From Bacillus rhizoplanae (lineage in GTDB: Bacteria; Bacillota; Bacilli; Bacillales; Bacillaceae_G), in NCBI RefSeq assembly GCF_917563915.1, contig NZ_CAKJTI010000003.1, positions 124,001 to 188,000 of the forward strand: a stretch of 64,000 nucleotides of DNA, in the 5' to 3' direction. Positions 54,910 through 64,000 of the stretch are shown here, in pieces; the stretch's first letter is position 1, and every line of letters begins with the position of its first letter. The translations under genes and the position numbers were made by a program. Under the pieces are notes generated by a model. The model ran no database searches and had not been told where the DNA came from. It saw nothing but the letters and a program-made list of their open reading frames with translations.

Positions 54910-55692
54910 ATGAAAAGAGTATTAGCTGGAATCATAGCGTTTATGTTTATATTGTTTCCTGTTCGTATATATGCAGCTAATTGGAATGAGCTAAATGGAT
55001 TATTAGATGACTCGTTGCAGTTTGTAAAACAAGAAGAATACGACAAAGCGACGCAAATATTAACACATTTTTCACAGCAGTTTTTAACGGTCAATCAAAC
55101 AAAGAAAATAGAGCCTGAGCATATTCGCGTTATTTCGCTTGCTTATGAGAAAGCACTGAAATCTTTAGAAGGACAAGAAATAAGTAAACAAATAAAGATA
55201 GATAATGTGCTAGCACTTCGTCTCGTGTTAGATGCAGAAGTATCGAAATATCAGCCGCTTTGGATGGAGCGGGAAGAAAATGTAATGAGTGCATTTGGAC
55301 AAATCGAAAACGCAATGCAAAAAGGAGAACATGATCGTTTTCAACAATCGTTAAATGTATTTTTGCATGAATTTGATATTATTTATCCAAGTTTAATGAT
55401 TGCCTTGCCGGAAAAACAATTGCAACGTGTGAATTCTCATTTGTCGTATTTAGATGAATTTCGTTATATGATGATCCAAAATAAGAGTGGTCAAACACAA
55501 GTGGGAATTATAAAAGATGATTTAAATAAAATTTTTCGCCTGGCGAAAAGGGACGAGGTAGATTCTTCGCTTATATGGTTTATGACTGTAACAGGAGGTA
55601 TTATCATTTTTACATTAACGTATGTTGGTTGGAGAAAATATAAAGGGGAAAAAGAAAAACAAAAAAGTGCAATGCATTCGAAGAATAGATAA
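54910..55692 (+). CDS. ypjB: Sporulation protein YpjB
   Basis: The role is not defined; in B. subtilis the gene is expressed in the mother cell. The 260 aa protein has a signal peptide (about 5-20, cleavage after YAA), a helical extracellular domain and one C-terminal transmembrane segment (about 221-241), ending in a basic tail (WRKYKGEKEKQK). ATG at 54910 follows AGGGGGGAC; an in-frame ATG at 54841 lacks a ribosome site. Confidence 0.87.
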   Translation: MKRVLAGIIAFMFILFPVRIYAANWNELNGLLDDSLQFVKQEEYDKATQILTHFSQQFLTVNQTKKIEPEHIRVISLAYEKALKSLEGQEISKQIKIDNVLALRLVLDAEVSKYQPLWMEREENVMSAFGQIENAMQKGEHDRFQQSLNVFLHEFDIIYPSLMIALPEKQLQRVNSHLSYLDEFRYMMIQNKSGQTQVGIIKDDLNKIFRLAKRDEVDSSLIWFMTVTGGIIIFTLTYVGWRKYKGEKEKQKSAMHSKNR

Positions 55693-55813
55693 AATTGTTT
55701 TTCAAACGAAGTGAAATATAGAACCTCTGTTGTAAGGTTTCTTTGTTGACAATGTTACGAGAAGAAAATAGAATGGTTATTACTATATGACATAACTTTA
55801 TTGGAGGTTCATG

Positions 55814-56497
55814 ATGGGTTTTTACTTAATTTACTTTGCTATCATCATGATCATACCGTTGTATGCACAGTCTCGAGTACGCAGCGCATATAGTAAATAC
55901 TCACAAGTGTATTCAACTTCTGGTATGACAGGTGCGGAAGTGGCTCGTAGAATTTTAGATGAGAATGGTTTGTACAATGTAGCGGTAGAAGAAACACCAG
56001 GACATTTATCTGACCACTATGATCCAAGATCGAAAACAGTTCGTTTATCAACAGACAATTATTATGGACATTCTGTTGCTGGGACAGCGGTAGCTGCACA
56101 CGAAGTTGGGCATGCGATTCAAGATGCAAAAGATTATAGCTTTATGCGTTTCCGTCATTCGCTTGTTCCTGTTGCAAATTTTGGTTCAAATATGTCGTGG
56201 ATTTTCATTATGATCGGTATGTTTGCACGTATGTCAAATTTATTGTTATTAGGAATTATCCTAATGGCAGCAGGTGTGTTATTCCAACTTATTACATTGC
56301 CAGTTGAATTTGATGCATCAAAACGTGCAATGAAGCAAATTGAAGCGCTTAGCATTGTATCAACGGACGAATATGGCCAAGCTCGTAAAGTATTAAATGC
56401 AGCAGCTCTTACGTATGTCGCAGCAGCGGCAGTTGCAGTATTTGAACTGCTTCGTCTTTTATTAATTTATACAGGTATGCAGCGTAATGATGATTAA
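55814..56497 (+). CDS. Membrane zinc metallopeptidase, YugP family
   Basis: This is a predicted membrane protease. The 227 aa protein has an N-terminal helix (about 2-18), the zinc-binding HEVGHAIQDA near 95-104, two central helices (about 132-165) and a C-terminal helix. The family motif SGMTGAEVARRIL lies near 35-47. Of two adjacent ATGs, the second (55814) is better spaced from GGAGG. It is not in the B. subtilis ypj cluster, so its presence here is a lineage feature. Confidence 0.88.
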   Translation: MGFYLIYFAIIMIIPLYAQSRVRSAYSKYSQVYSTSGMTGAEVARRILDENGLYNVAVEETPGHLSDHYDPRSKTVRLSTDNYYGHSVAGTAVAAHEVGHAIQDAKDYSFMRFRHSLVPVANFGSNMSWIFIMIGMFARMSNLLLLGIILMAAGVLFQLITLPVEFDASKRAMKQIEALSIVSTDEYGQARKVLNAAALTYVAAAAVAVFELLRLLLIYTGMQRNDD

Positions 56498-56526
56498 AGA
56501 CTATCAGTTTTGATAGTCTTTTTTAT
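56494..56526 (+). terminator. Terminator of the YugP-family gene
   Basis: AAAGACTATCA/TGATAGTCTTT stem and T run. Confidence 0.9.
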
Positions 56527-56665
56527 TTTGTATTTTTGTTTTCATAATTATTGAAGTTCTTGTGATGGGTTTTATTAATAAATGTGTGTAATTTGAGAAG
56601 TTTGTGTAAGGATAATTGAAGAGTTAGCTGTTTCAATACAAATGAGACAAGCAGAGGTGCTAAAC

Positions 56666-57298
56666 ATGGAATTTCCAGAGTTATTAGTGAAGCAAGCGAA
56701 AGAGAGAATGGCCCCCTATCCTGTTGAAGGTTTTGTATATGGACAAGGACCACAAAATCCCAAGATGATGCTTGTAGGAGAAGCGCCGGGCGAAACAGAA
56801 ATTCATAATGGGATACCTTTTAGCGGAAGAGCTGGTAATCAGCTCATGGATTTTCTAAAGCGGGTTGGTGTGACAAGAGAAGAAGTATACATTACTAGTG
56901 CAGTACGTAGTCGGCCATATAAATGGGGGGAGAAACGAGAGCGAAGCGGAGAAATAGTGAAACGTAAATATAATCGTACGCCGAATCAACAGGAAATACT
57001 TGCCCACGCTCCAATTTTGGATTATGAAATAGAGCATATTCATGCACCTATTATTGTTACACTAGGAAATATTGCGCTCAAACGTTTAGCTGGTTCAGAC
57101 AAAAAAGTGTCAGAGATGCATGGTCAAGTGTTTACGCAACCTGTTCGGCGACTAGCAGATCCTAATCATGCAACTTATACTTGGACAGAGAAAGCCTATA
57201 CAATTTTCCCGACATTTCATCCTGCTTCAATTTTTTATAATCGTAGTTTATTGGATTTGATCCATGAGGATTTAGAAAAGTTGAGAGAGCATATTTAG
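56666..57298 (+). CDS. Uracil-DNA glycosylase family protein without Fe-S cysteines
   Basis: The protein is related to family 4 UDG and UdgX. The 210 aa sequence has motif A LVGEAPGETEIHNGIPFSG near 37-55, a central VTLGNIALKRL and motif B FPTFHPAS near 185-192. It contains no cysteine at all, so it cannot hold the [4Fe-4S] cluster typical of those families. An insert VKRKYNRTP aligns with the UdgX loop KRRIH-KTP, with Asn in place of the catalytic His. ATG at 56666 follows AGAGGTG. It probably acts in base excision repair, but activity is uncertain. Confidence 0.8.
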   Translation: MEFPELLVKQAKERMAPYPVEGFVYGQGPQNPKMMLVGEAPGETEIHNGIPFSGRAGNQLMDFLKRVGVTREEVYITSAVRSRPYKWGEKRERSGEIVKRKYNRTPNQQEILAHAPILDYEIEHIHAPIIVTLGNIALKRLAGSDKKVSEMHGQVFTQPVRRLADPNHATYTWTEKAYTIFPTFHPASIFYNRSLLDLIHEDLEKLREHI

Positions 57299-57390
57299 TT
57301 TAATATTTCGACATCTAAGTCGCTGCTATACAGAATACAACAGGACCTGCACTCGCTTTCTCTCTTTGTTTTAAAACCTCGTATGTGGTA

Positions 57391-57430
57391 GAAAAAAGCC
57401 CTGACCGCTTCTATGCACGGCCAGAGGCTC
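57391..57430 (-). terminator. Terminator of ypjC
   Basis: On the minus strand, GAGCCTCTGGCC pairs imperfectly with GGTCAGGGCT and is followed by six T. Confidence 0.7.
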
Positions 57431-57436
57431 TCGTCC

Positions 57437-57461
57437 TCCCCTAAAAAGAAAGGGGTTTTTA
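57437..57461 (+). terminator. Terminator downstream of the UDG-family gene
   Basis: CCCCT/AGGGG stem with AAAAGAA loop and five T on the plus strand. Confidence 0.65.
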
Positions 57462-57485
57462 AGTTATTTTTAAGAACATGTATAG

Positions 57486-58367
57486 TTAATTGTGTAACGG
57501 ATTTTTATTCTCATCGAGCGTAAATCCTTCGCCAACAACATCATGCACATCACTTACAGCAACGAAAGCGTGTGGATCAACAGATGTAATAATACTTTTA
57601 AGTTTTACAATTTCATTTTTAGCAACAACGCAATATAAAACATTTCGTTCAATTTTTGTGTATGTACCAATTCCTTTTAAGAAAGTTGCTCCGCGATCCA
57701 TTTCGGATAAAATTTTTGCGGCAATTTCATCATTTTTCTCAGATATAATTGTTGCTCCTTTTGCAGCGTACGCTCCCTCTTGCATAAAATCAATAACCTT
57801 TGCTCCGATAAACACGGCAACTAATGTATACATTCCTTGTTGGTATGATAAATATGTAAGGATTGATAAGATAATGACAACGGCATCAAACATGAACATA
57901 GTTTTCCCCATGCTCCAGCCGATATATTTATGAGCTAGCCGTGCAATAATATCGACTCCACCTGTTGTGCCGCCATACTTGAAAATAATTCCTAACCCAA
58001 CACCAATAAATAAGCCAGCAAACAAAGCGGCTAACATCATATCATTTTGTAAGTTTAAATGTATATTAAATATATCATAACGCTGAAAAATCCAGAGAAA
58101 TAACGAAACACTAAATGTCCCTATTAATGTATATAAAAATGTCGTACGACCGAGCATTTTCCAACCTATAAAAAAGATAGGTATATTTAAGATTAAGTTT
58201 GTATAAGACGGGTCTAGTGAAAAGAGGAAATAAAGAAGTAATGTAATTCCAGTAAAACCACCTTCTGCTAAATGATTTTCAATATTAATATTAACGATGC
58301 CAAATGAGAAAATAGCAGAACCAATCAGGATAAAAAGAATATTTTGTATTTTTAAGTTTAATTTCAT
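57486..58367 (-). CDS. ypjC: YitT family membrane protein YpjC
   Basis: The function is unknown. The 293 aa protein has five or six transmembrane helices (DUF161) with the conserved GLGIIFKYGGTTGGVDIIARL near 124-144, and a C-terminal soluble DUF2179 domain (about 205-290, with GATIISEKNDEIAAKIL). ATG follows AGGGGGA. It is transcribed against its neighbours, as ypjC may be in other Bacillus. Confidence 0.88.
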   Translation of the reverse strand: MKLNLKIQNILFILIGSAIFSFGIVNINIENHLAEGGFTGITLLLYFLFSLDPSYTNLILNIPIFFIGWKMLGRTTFLYTLIGTFSVSLFLWIFQRYDIFNIHLNLQNDMMLAALFAGLFIGVGLGIIFKYGGTTGGVDIIARLAHKYIGWSMGKTMFMFDAVVIILSILTYLSYQQGMYTLVAVFIGAKVIDFMQEGAYAAKGATIISEKNDEIAAKILSEMDRGATFLKGIGTYTKIERNVLYCVVAKNEIVKLKSIITSVDPHAFVAVSDVHDVVGEGFTLDENKNPLHN

Positions 58368-58638
58368 GCAAATCCCCCTAGTATGTAGTCATCACCTTAT
58401 CTTGTTCTTATTGATAGTATACGTAATTTATCGGAAAATTGGCAAGAAAACTCCACGCGTGTTATGCATTTATGAAAGGTAATACATGGGGAAACTCCCA
58501 TTTGAAGATTTAAAGGGGAACGGGAGTTTTCATAGTGTATCCTCAAAAACGTGGCAAATAAGAGATAACATGCGATAATATTTGTCAAATCGTCATGAAT
58601 TGGCTAACATGATAAAAGAAGGATTAGAGGTGAATAAC

Positions 58639-58983
58639 ATGGAACAAAAAACAATGAAAGATATGCAAAAGGAAGTAGATGCATATATTGGTCAATTTAA
58701 AGAAGGATATTTTAGTCCACTTGCTATGCTAGCTCGTTTAACAGAAGAGATGGGAGAGCTAGCGAGGGAAGTTAATCATTATTATGGTGAAAAGCCAAAG
58801 AAAAGCACAGAAAAAGAACGCACAATTGAAGAAGAGCTTGGCGATGTGTTATTTGTTATGATCTGTATGGCAAATAGCTTAAACATTGATTTAGAAACAG
58901 CTCATAATATAGTTATGGAAAAATTTAACACACGTGATAAAGATCGCTGGACACGTATTGAAGAGGGAGAGAAGATGGAATGA
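58639..58983 (+). CDS. ypjD: MazG-like nucleotide pyrophosphohydrolase YpjD
   Basis: This enzyme is predicted to hydrolyse nucleoside triphosphates to monophosphates. The 114 aa protein has the MazG metal motifs [13 protein letters not shown] near 31-43 and [11 protein letters not shown] near 61-71. ATG at 58639 follows GAGGTGA; an in-frame start at 58582 has no ribosome site. Overlaps dapB (ATGA) and opens the dapB-birA operon. Confidence 0.92.
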   Translation: MEQKTMKDMQKEVDAYIGQFKEGYFSPLAMLARLTEEMGELAREVNHYYGEKPKKSTEKERTIEEELGDVLFVMICMANSLNIDLETAHNIVMEKFNTRDKDRWTRIEEGEKME

Positions 58984-59780
58984 ATGAGATTAAAGTAATT
59001 ATTGCAGGGCCACGAGGACGTATGGGGCAAGAAGCAGTACTTCTTATGGAGAGAACACCACATTTCAATTTAGTTGCTGCTATTGATTACAAACACGGTG
59101 GCAAGAAAATTTCTGACATTGCTGGATTACCTAACATAGATGCTCCAATTTATGCGGATTTACATACTTGTTTAGATGAAGTGGAAGCAGATGTTTTGCT
59201 TGATTTAACAACACCAGAAATCGGAAAGAAACACGTAACACTTGCGGTAGAGCGAGGAATCCGTTCTGTTATCGGAACAACAGGTTTTACAGAAGAAGAG
59301 CTGCAAAAATTGATAGAAACAACAAAAGAGAAACAAGTTGGTACAATTATTGCGCCAAACTTTGCAGTTGGAGCTGTTTTAATGATGAAGTTCTCTCAAA
59401 TGGCAGCGAAATATTTCCAAGATGTTGAAATCATTGAATTGCATCATGATCAAAAATTAGATGCTCCGTCTGGTACAGCTGTGAAAACAGTAGATTTAAT
59501 TCGTCAAAATCGTGAACCGAAACAACAAGGGCATCCAAATGAAACAGAGCAACTAGAAGGTGCACGCGGGGCAAATGTTGATGGTATCCATATTCATAGC
59601 GTACGGTTACCAGGATTGATTGCACACCAGGAAGTACTATTTGGCGGGGATGGACAAATGTTAACGATTCGTCACGATTCCTTTAACCGTGCATCATTTA
59701 TGTCAGGAGTAAAACTTTCTATTGAAACAGTGATGCAATTAGACCATCTCGTATATGGTTTAGAAAATATTATTGACTAA
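58980..59780 (+). CDS. dapB: 4-hydroxy-tetrahydrodipicolinate reductase
   Basis: The enzyme belongs to the lysine and dipicolinate (spore) pathway. The 266 aa protein has the nucleotide motif [12 protein letters not shown] near 8-19, the ligand motif [15 protein letters not shown] near 154-168 and [14 protein letters not shown] near 202-215. It follows ypjD with a 4 bp overlap. Confidence 0.96.
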   Translation: MNEIKVIIAGPRGRMGQEAVLLMERTPHFNLVAAIDYKHGGKKISDIAGLPNIDAPIYADLHTCLDEVEADVLLDLTTPEIGKKHVTLAVERGIRSVIGTTGFTEEELQKLIETTKEKQVGTIIAPNFAVGAVLMMKFSQMAAKYFQDVEIIELHHDQKLDAPSGTAVKTVDLIRQNREPKQQGHPNETEQLEGARGANVDGIHIHSVRLPGLIAHQEVLFGGDGQMLTIRHDSFNRASFMSGVKLSIETVMQLDHLVYGLENIID

Positions 59781-59794
59781 AGGGGAAAATAAAG

Positions 59795-60190
59795 ATGAAG
59801 ATTGCCTTAATTGCCCATGATAAAAAGAAAAATGATATGGTCTCGTTTGCGCATGCATACCAACCTATTTTAGAGAAACATATGTTATTTGCAACAGGAA
59901 CAACAGGTCTTCGAATTATGGAGGCGACAGGTATGTCTGTGACAAGATATCAATCTGGTCCGCTTGGGGGCGATCAAGAAATTGGTGCAATGATTGCAAA
60001 AAACGACTTGGATATGGTGATCTTCTTCCGTGATCCATTGACATCGCAGCCACATGAACCGGATGTGAATGCGCTCCTTCGCTTATGTGATGTATATTCA
60101 ATTCCACTTGCAACCAATATGGCAAGTGCGGAACTTTTAATGCATGCCTTAAAACGGGGCGATTTAGATTATCGAAAGCTACGAAAATGA
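59795..60190 (+). CDS. mgsA: Methylglyoxal synthase
   Basis: The enzyme converts dihydroxyacetone phosphate to methylglyoxal and phosphate. The 131 aa protein has the substrate motifs AHDKKKNDM near 7-15, [21 protein letters not shown] near 63-75 and the catalytic [13 protein letters not shown] near 87-99. ATG follows AAGGGGAAA. Operon position between dapB and bshB1 as in B. subtilis. Confidence 0.96.
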   Translation: MKIALIAHDKKKNDMVSFAHAYQPILEKHMLFATGTTGLRIMEATGMSVTRYQSGPLGGDQEIGAMIAKNDLDMVIFFRDPLTSQPHEPDVNALLRLCDVYSIPLATNMASAELLMHALKRGDLDYRKLRK

Positions 60191-60200
60191 GGGGAACGAC

Positions 60201-60905
60201 ATGAACGGATTACATATTTTAGCTTTTGGTGCCCATGCCGATGACGTTGAAATCGGCATGGCGGGTACGATTGCGAAATATACAAAACAAGGGTATGAAG
60301 TTGGAATTTGTGATTTAACAGAGGCGGATCTTTCTTCTAATGGAACGGTAGAACTGAGAAAACAGGAAGCGCTAGAAGCAGCTAGCAGGCTTGGTGTACA
60401 GAAGCGCATGAATCTAGCGATGCCAGACCGCGGCCTATATATGAAAGAAGAGTATATTCAAGAGATTGTGAAAATTATCCGTACATATAAACCGAAGCTT
60501 GTCTTCGTACCATTTTATGAAGATCGTCATCCAGATCATGCAAACTGTGCAAAACTTGTAGAAGAAGCCATCTTTTCAGCGGGAATTCGTAAATATATGC
60601 CGGAGCTTCCACCGCATCGCGTTCAATCACTCTATTTTTACATGATTAATGGCTTTCGTAAACCGGATTTTTGTATTGATATTAGTTTATATATTTCTGA
60701 TAAGATTGCTGCGCTAGAAGCATATGAAAGTCAATTTACAAAAGGAGTAAACGGTGTAAAAACCCCATTGACAGAAGGGTATGTAGAAACGGTTGTAGCG
60801 CGTGAAAAAATGTTTGGAAAAGAAGTTGGCGTGACATATGCAGAAGGGTTTATGAGCAAAAGGCCACTTCTATTAGATGAAGATTTAATAGGAGGAGTAA
60901 AATGA
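60201..60905 (+). CDS. bshB1: Bacillithiol biosynthesis deacetylase BshB1
   Basis: The enzyme removes the acetyl group of GlcNAc-malate in bacillithiol synthesis. The 234 aa LmbE-type protein has zinc motif [11 protein letters not shown] near 11-21 and a second [10 protein letters not shown] near 108-117. Overlaps bshA by 4 bp, so the two steps are translationally coupled. Confidence 0.95.
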   Translation: MNGLHILAFGAHADDVEIGMAGTIAKYTKQGYEVGICDLTEADLSSNGTVELRKQEALEAASRLGVQKRMNLAMPDRGLYMKEEYIQEIVKIIRTYKPKLVFVPFYEDRHPDHANCAKLVEEAIFSAGIRKYMPELPPHRVQSLYFYMINGFRKPDFCIDISLYISDKIAALEAYESQFTKGVNGVKTPLTEGYVETVVAREKMFGKEVGVTYAEGFMSKRPLLLDEDLIGGVK

Positions 60906-62047
60906 AATTAAAAATAGGGATTACTTGTTATCCTTCTGTTGGCGGTTCTGGAGTGGTTGGAACGGAATTAGGAAAGTTGTTAGCAGAGCGAGGACATGAA
61001 ATTCATTTTATTACATCAGGATTGCCATTTCGTTTAAATAAAGTATATCCAAATATTTATTTTCATGAAGTAACAGTTAATCAATACTCTGTTTTTCAAT
61101 ACCCGCCGTATGACTTGGCGTTAGCAAGTAAAATGGCAGAAGTAGCGCATAGAGAAAAGTTAGATGTATTGCATGTGCATTATGCAATTCCACATGCGAT
61201 TTGCGCATATTTGGCAAAGCAAATGATTGGAGATAATATTAAAATTGTAACAACATTACATGGAACAGACATTACCATATTAGGATCGGATCCTTCTTTA
61301 AATAATTTAATTCGTTTTGGAATTGAACAATCAGATGTTGTGACAGCTGTATCCCATTCACTCATTGAAGAAACATATGAATTAGTAAACACGCAAAAAG
61401 AAATTGAAACGGTTTATAATTTTATTGATGAGCGTGTGTATTTTCAACGAGATATGTCACAGTTAAGAAAAGAATATGGTATACAAAAAGATGAAAAAGT
61501 ATTAATTCATATTTCGAACTTTCGCAAAGTAAAGCGTGTTCAGGATGTGGTACAATCATTCGCGCTCATTGTAAAACAAGCAAAAGTAAAACTATTGCTT
61601 GTTGGTGATGGTCCTGAATTTTGTACGATTGTGCAGCTCGTGAAAAATTTAGGAATTGAAGATCGTGTCCTATTTTTAGGAAAACAAGATAATGTAGCTG
61701 AGCTTCTGGCAATGAGTGATGTAATGCTATTGTTATCGGAGAAAGAAAGTTTTGGGCTTGTACTGCTTGAAGCAATGGCGTGCGGTGTCCCTTGTATTGG
61801 TACGCGTATTGGCGGTATTCCTGAAGTCATTCAGCACGGAAAAACGGGATATACATGTGGAGTAGGAGATATAGAAGGCGTTGCGCAGCAAGCAATACAG
61901 CTTCTTCAAGATGATACATTACATGCTAAAATGGCCAAACGTTCAATGCAAGTGGCGTATGAACAATTTGGCTCAGAAAAGATTGTTTCACAGTATGAAG
62001 CAATTTATTATGACATATTAAGGGATGACAAATATGAAACGATTTAA
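60902..62047 (+). CDS. bshA: N-acetyl-alpha-D-glucosaminyl L-malate synthase BshA
   Basis: This is a GT4 glycosyltransferase, the first step of bacillithiol synthesis. The 381 aa protein has the glycine-rich [14 protein letters not shown] near 11-24, HVHYAIPHA near 95-103, VGDGPE and the EX7E motif [20 protein letters not shown] near 282-301. ATGA overlap with bshB1; its end overlaps cca by 14 bp. Confidence 0.96.
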   Translation: MKLKIGITCYPSVGGSGVVGTELGKLLAERGHEIHFITSGLPFRLNKVYPNIYFHEVTVNQYSVFQYPPYDLALASKMAEVAHREKLDVLHVHYAIPHAICAYLAKQMIGDNIKIVTTLHGTDITILGSDPSLNNLIRFGIEQSDVVTAVSHSLIEETYELVNTQKEIETVYNFIDERVYFQRDMSQLRKEYGIQKDEKVLIHISNFRKVKRVQDVVQSFALIVKQAKVKLLLVGDGPEFCTIVQLVKNLGIEDRVLFLGKQDNVAELLAMSDVMLLLSEKESFGLVLLEAMACGVPCIGTRIGGIPEVIQHGKTGYTCGVGDIEGVAQQAIQLLQDDTLHAKMAKRSMQVAYEQFGSEKIVSQYEAIYYDILRDDKYETI

Positions 62048-63227
62048 ACGAGCGGTTCCAATTATTAATACGTTAACACAAAATGGCTTTGAAGCGTATT
62101 TTGTAGGTGGGAGCGTGCGCGATTATATAATTGGAAGACCAATTGGTGATATCGATATTGCAACATCAGCTTTGCCCGAAGATGTAATGCGTCTATTCCC
62201 GCGTCACGTGCCTGTTGGAATTGAACACGGTACGGTCATTGTTGTACAAGAAGATGTTCCATATGAGGTAACGACATTTCGAACAGAGGGAGACTACGAA
62301 GATTTTCGTCGCCCGAGCAGTGTTCAATTTGTTCGTTCGTTAGACGAAGATTTGCAGCGTCGTGATTTTACAATGAATGCAATTGCTATGACGGAGACCG
62401 GAGAAATAGTTGATTTATTTGGCGGACAACAAGCCATTGCTAAAAAGGAAATTGCAACTGTAGGAAATGCAGCAGATCGTTTTCAAGAAGATGCTCTTCG
62501 TATGATGCGCGGTATTCGCTTTGTTAGTACACTTGGATTTACATTAGAAGCAGGAACAAAACAAGCCATTATAAAGTATGGACATTTACTTGAACATATA
62601 GCAATTGAGAGAATTACAGCCGAATTTGAAAAACTACTTGTCGGTACATATTGCGCAAAAGCACTTCAGCTGTTAGTAGAAACGAAATTATATGAGCATT
62701 TACCTTATTTACAAATGTGCGGAGACTTTATTTCAAAATCGGCAGAGTATGATTGGAGCTTTTTCAAAAATGACACTGAGGCGTGGGCGTTCTTTTTATA
62801 TTGCATTAGAGAAGAACATCCATCTGTTTTTTTACGACAATGGAAATTCTCGAATAAAAAAATAAAAGATATTGTATCCGTTTTATTATATGTGAGAGTA
62901 CGAGAAAAACAAGGATGGAATGTATTTTTATTATATAAAGCTGGGAAAGATATTGCTCTTATGGCAGAGCGTGTATACGAAGCTGTCATGAATACATATT
63001 CAAATTCGAATGTTAAGAGTGTAGAAAAGGTATATGAAGATTTACCAATTCATAATCGTCAGCAATTGCAAGTCAGCGGGAATGATTTATTATCATGGAC
63101 AAATGAACAAGCAGGGCCGTGGGTTGCTAATGTATTACAAAAAATTGAAGAAGAAGTAGTATACGGACGACTAGAAAATGAGAAAGAGCGTATAAAGGAG
63201 TGGCTGCATAGATGCAATCTTCTATAA
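62034..63227 (+). CDS. cca: CCA tRNA nucleotidyltransferase
   Basis: The enzyme adds or repairs the 3' CCA of tRNAs. The 397 aa class II protein has [20 protein letters not shown] near 23-42 (catalytic DxD), [14 protein letters not shown] near 79-92, [10 protein letters not shown] near 107-116 and the RMMRGIRF motif. ATG at 62034 follows AGGGATGAC and lies in the end of bshA. Its length and sequence match the Bacillus Cca type. Confidence 0.96.
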   Translation: MKRFKRAVPIINTLTQNGFEAYFVGGSVRDYIIGRPIGDIDIATSALPEDVMRLFPRHVPVGIEHGTVIVVQEDVPYEVTTFRTEGDYEDFRRPSSVQFVRSLDEDLQRRDFTMNAIAMTETGEIVDLFGGQQAIAKKEIATVGNAADRFQEDALRMMRGIRFVSTLGFTLEAGTKQAIIKYGHLLEHIAIERITAEFEKLLVGTYCAKALQLLVETKLYEHLPYLQMCGDFISKSAEYDWSFFKNDTEAWAFFLYCIREEHPSVFLRQWKFSNKKIKDIVSVLLYVRVREKQGWNVFLLYKAGKDIALMAERVYEAVMNTYSNSNVKSVEKVYEDLPIHNRQQLQVSGNDLLSWTNEQAGPWVANVLQKIEEEVVYGRLENEKERIKEWLHRCNLL

Positions 63228-64000
63228 GAAAACAGTTATTGCAAATTTTTTCTGAAGCTGATGGCGAATTTCTATCGGGACAAACGATTAGCGAAAAGCT
63301 TGGATGCTCAAGAACAGCTGTATGGAAGCATATGGAAGATCTAAGGAGTGAAGGGTATGAATTAGAGGCCGTACGGCGCTTAGGATACCGCATTGCAAGT
63401 AAACCGGACAAAGTCACGGCAAATGAAATTCATCTTGGTTTGCAAACAGAGTTTTTAGGAAGAACGGTATTCTTTGAAGAATCGGTAACATCTACGCAGC
63501 AAATTGCAGCACGTCTTGCGTATGAGGGAGCAGCTGAAGGAACCATTGTTGTTGCTGAGGAGCAAACAGCAGGACGCGGACGATTGAGTAGAAAGTGGTA
63601 TTCACCAAAGGGGACAGGAATTTGGATGAGCATTATTTTACGCCCAACAGTTCCGATTCATCAAGCACCACAATTAACATTGTTAGCTGCCGTTAGCGTA
63701 GCGCAGGCAATTGAAAAATGTACAAATCTTTCTGTTGGAATTAAATGGCCGAATGATATTTTAATTAACGGGAAGAAGGTAGTTGGGATTTTAACAGAAA
63801 TGCAGGCAGATCCTGATAAAATTAATGCTGTTATTATTGGAATTGGCATTAATGTGAATCAAAAACAAGAACATTTTTCCGAAGAGATCCAGCACATTGC
63901 GACATCTTTAGCAATCAAAGCCGAAAAACCGGTTGTACGAGCTGAACTTATGCAGCAAATCTTCTTGCAGATGGAAAAGTTATATAAAGAATATTTAGAT
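63212..64000 (+). CDS. birA: Bifunctional biotin ligase/repressor BirA, 3'-truncated
   Basis: BirA attaches biotin to carboxylases and represses biotin genes. The frame runs off the window after 263 codons; the family has about 325. It has an N-terminal helix-turn-helix (about 15-45, SGQTISEKLGCSRTAVWKHM), the ligase motif TAGRGRLSRKWYSPKGTG near 122-139, and KWPNDILINGKKVVGIL near 175-191. ATG follows GGAG and overlaps cca by 16 bp. No internal stop is seen. Confidence 0.95.
   Translation, partial: MQSSIRKQLLQIFSEADGEFLSGQTISEKLGCSRTAVWKHMEDLRSEGYELEAVRRLGYRIASKPDKVTANEIHLGLQTEFLGRTVFFEESVTSTQQIAARLAYEGAAEGTIVVAEEQTAGRGRLSRKWYSPKGTGIWMSIILRPTVPIHQAPQLTLLAAVSVAQAIEKCTNLSVGIKWPNDILINGKKVVGILTEMQADPDKINAVIIGIGINVNQKQEHFSEEIQHIATSLAIKAEKPVVRAELMQQIFLQMEKLYKEYLD

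Overview
This 64 kb window is a chromosomal segment from a low-GC, spore-forming Firmicute of the Bacillus cereus group. The gene order (dacB-spmAB, rluB, resABCDE, ypbB-recS-ypbDEG, ypbH-gudB, ypdA, cmk-ypfD, der-gpsA, spoIVA, hbs, folE, hepS-menG-hepT-ndk, aroFBH-hisC-aroE, qcrABC, dapB-mgsA-bshBA-cca-birA) follows the corresponding Bacillus subtilis region. The intergenic gaps carry about twenty copies or fragments of the B. cereus group repeat bcr1, the clearest lineage marker. From memory the proteins look noticeably diverged from B. cereus sensu stricto, so this may be an outlying species of the group. There are no rRNA or tRNA genes, no CRISPR array, no prophage and no intact insertion sequence.

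Layout: 1-3.2 kb holds a 5'-truncated superoxide dismutase and the sigma-E-type dacB-spmA-spmB sporulation operon. 3.4-11 kb holds rluB, cytochrome c maturation (resABC) and the ResDE redox two-component system. 11-15 kb holds a cobalamin adenosyltransferase, an M23/LysM wall protein, an FMN riboswitch with ribU, and a ferredoxin with a Fur-type site. 15-23 kb holds ypbB-recS-ypbD-ypbE, ypbG, a MerR regulator with a B12-type domain, MecA2/YpbH and gudB with cre-like sites. 23-27 kb is the most scrambled stretch: four bcr1 pieces, decayed coding fragments, a small membrane protein behind a LexA-type promoter, an amidase, ypdA and ansA. 27-39 kb holds ypfB-cmk, ypfD, fni, the yphA/yphB/capping trio, der, gpsA, spoVIF-like, yphE-yphF, spoIVA and hbs. 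39-51 kb holds folE, menaquinone side-chain synthesis, ndk and the shikimate/aromatic operon, then ypiA and reoY. 51-64 kb holds ypiF, the menaquinol:cytochrome c reductase qcrABC, ypjA/ypjB, a membrane zinc peptidase, an unusual uracil-DNA-glycosylase-like protein, ypjC and the mazG-dapB-mgsA-bshB1-bshA-cca-birA operon (birA runs off the end).

The genes form a coherent respiratory set: ResDE control, ResABC haem attachment, menaquinone synthesis (hepS/menG/hepT, with chorismate from aroFBH/aroE) and the QcrABC complex that oxidises menaquinol. A second theme is sporulation (dacB, spmAB, spoIVA, spoVIF, ypjB). A third is bacillithiol (bshB1, bshA, ypdA).

The most notable non-gene signals are: the very high density of bcr1; three genes whose stop codon lies inside the bcr1 ATAAA end; a roughly 380 bp structured element inside one bcr1 copy that looks like the guide-RNA-bearing end of an IS200/IS605 (TnpB) element; the absence of tyrA and mtrB from their B. 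subtilis positions, each filled by a bcr1 copy; and a LexA-type promoter driving an uncharacterised 77-residue membrane protein.
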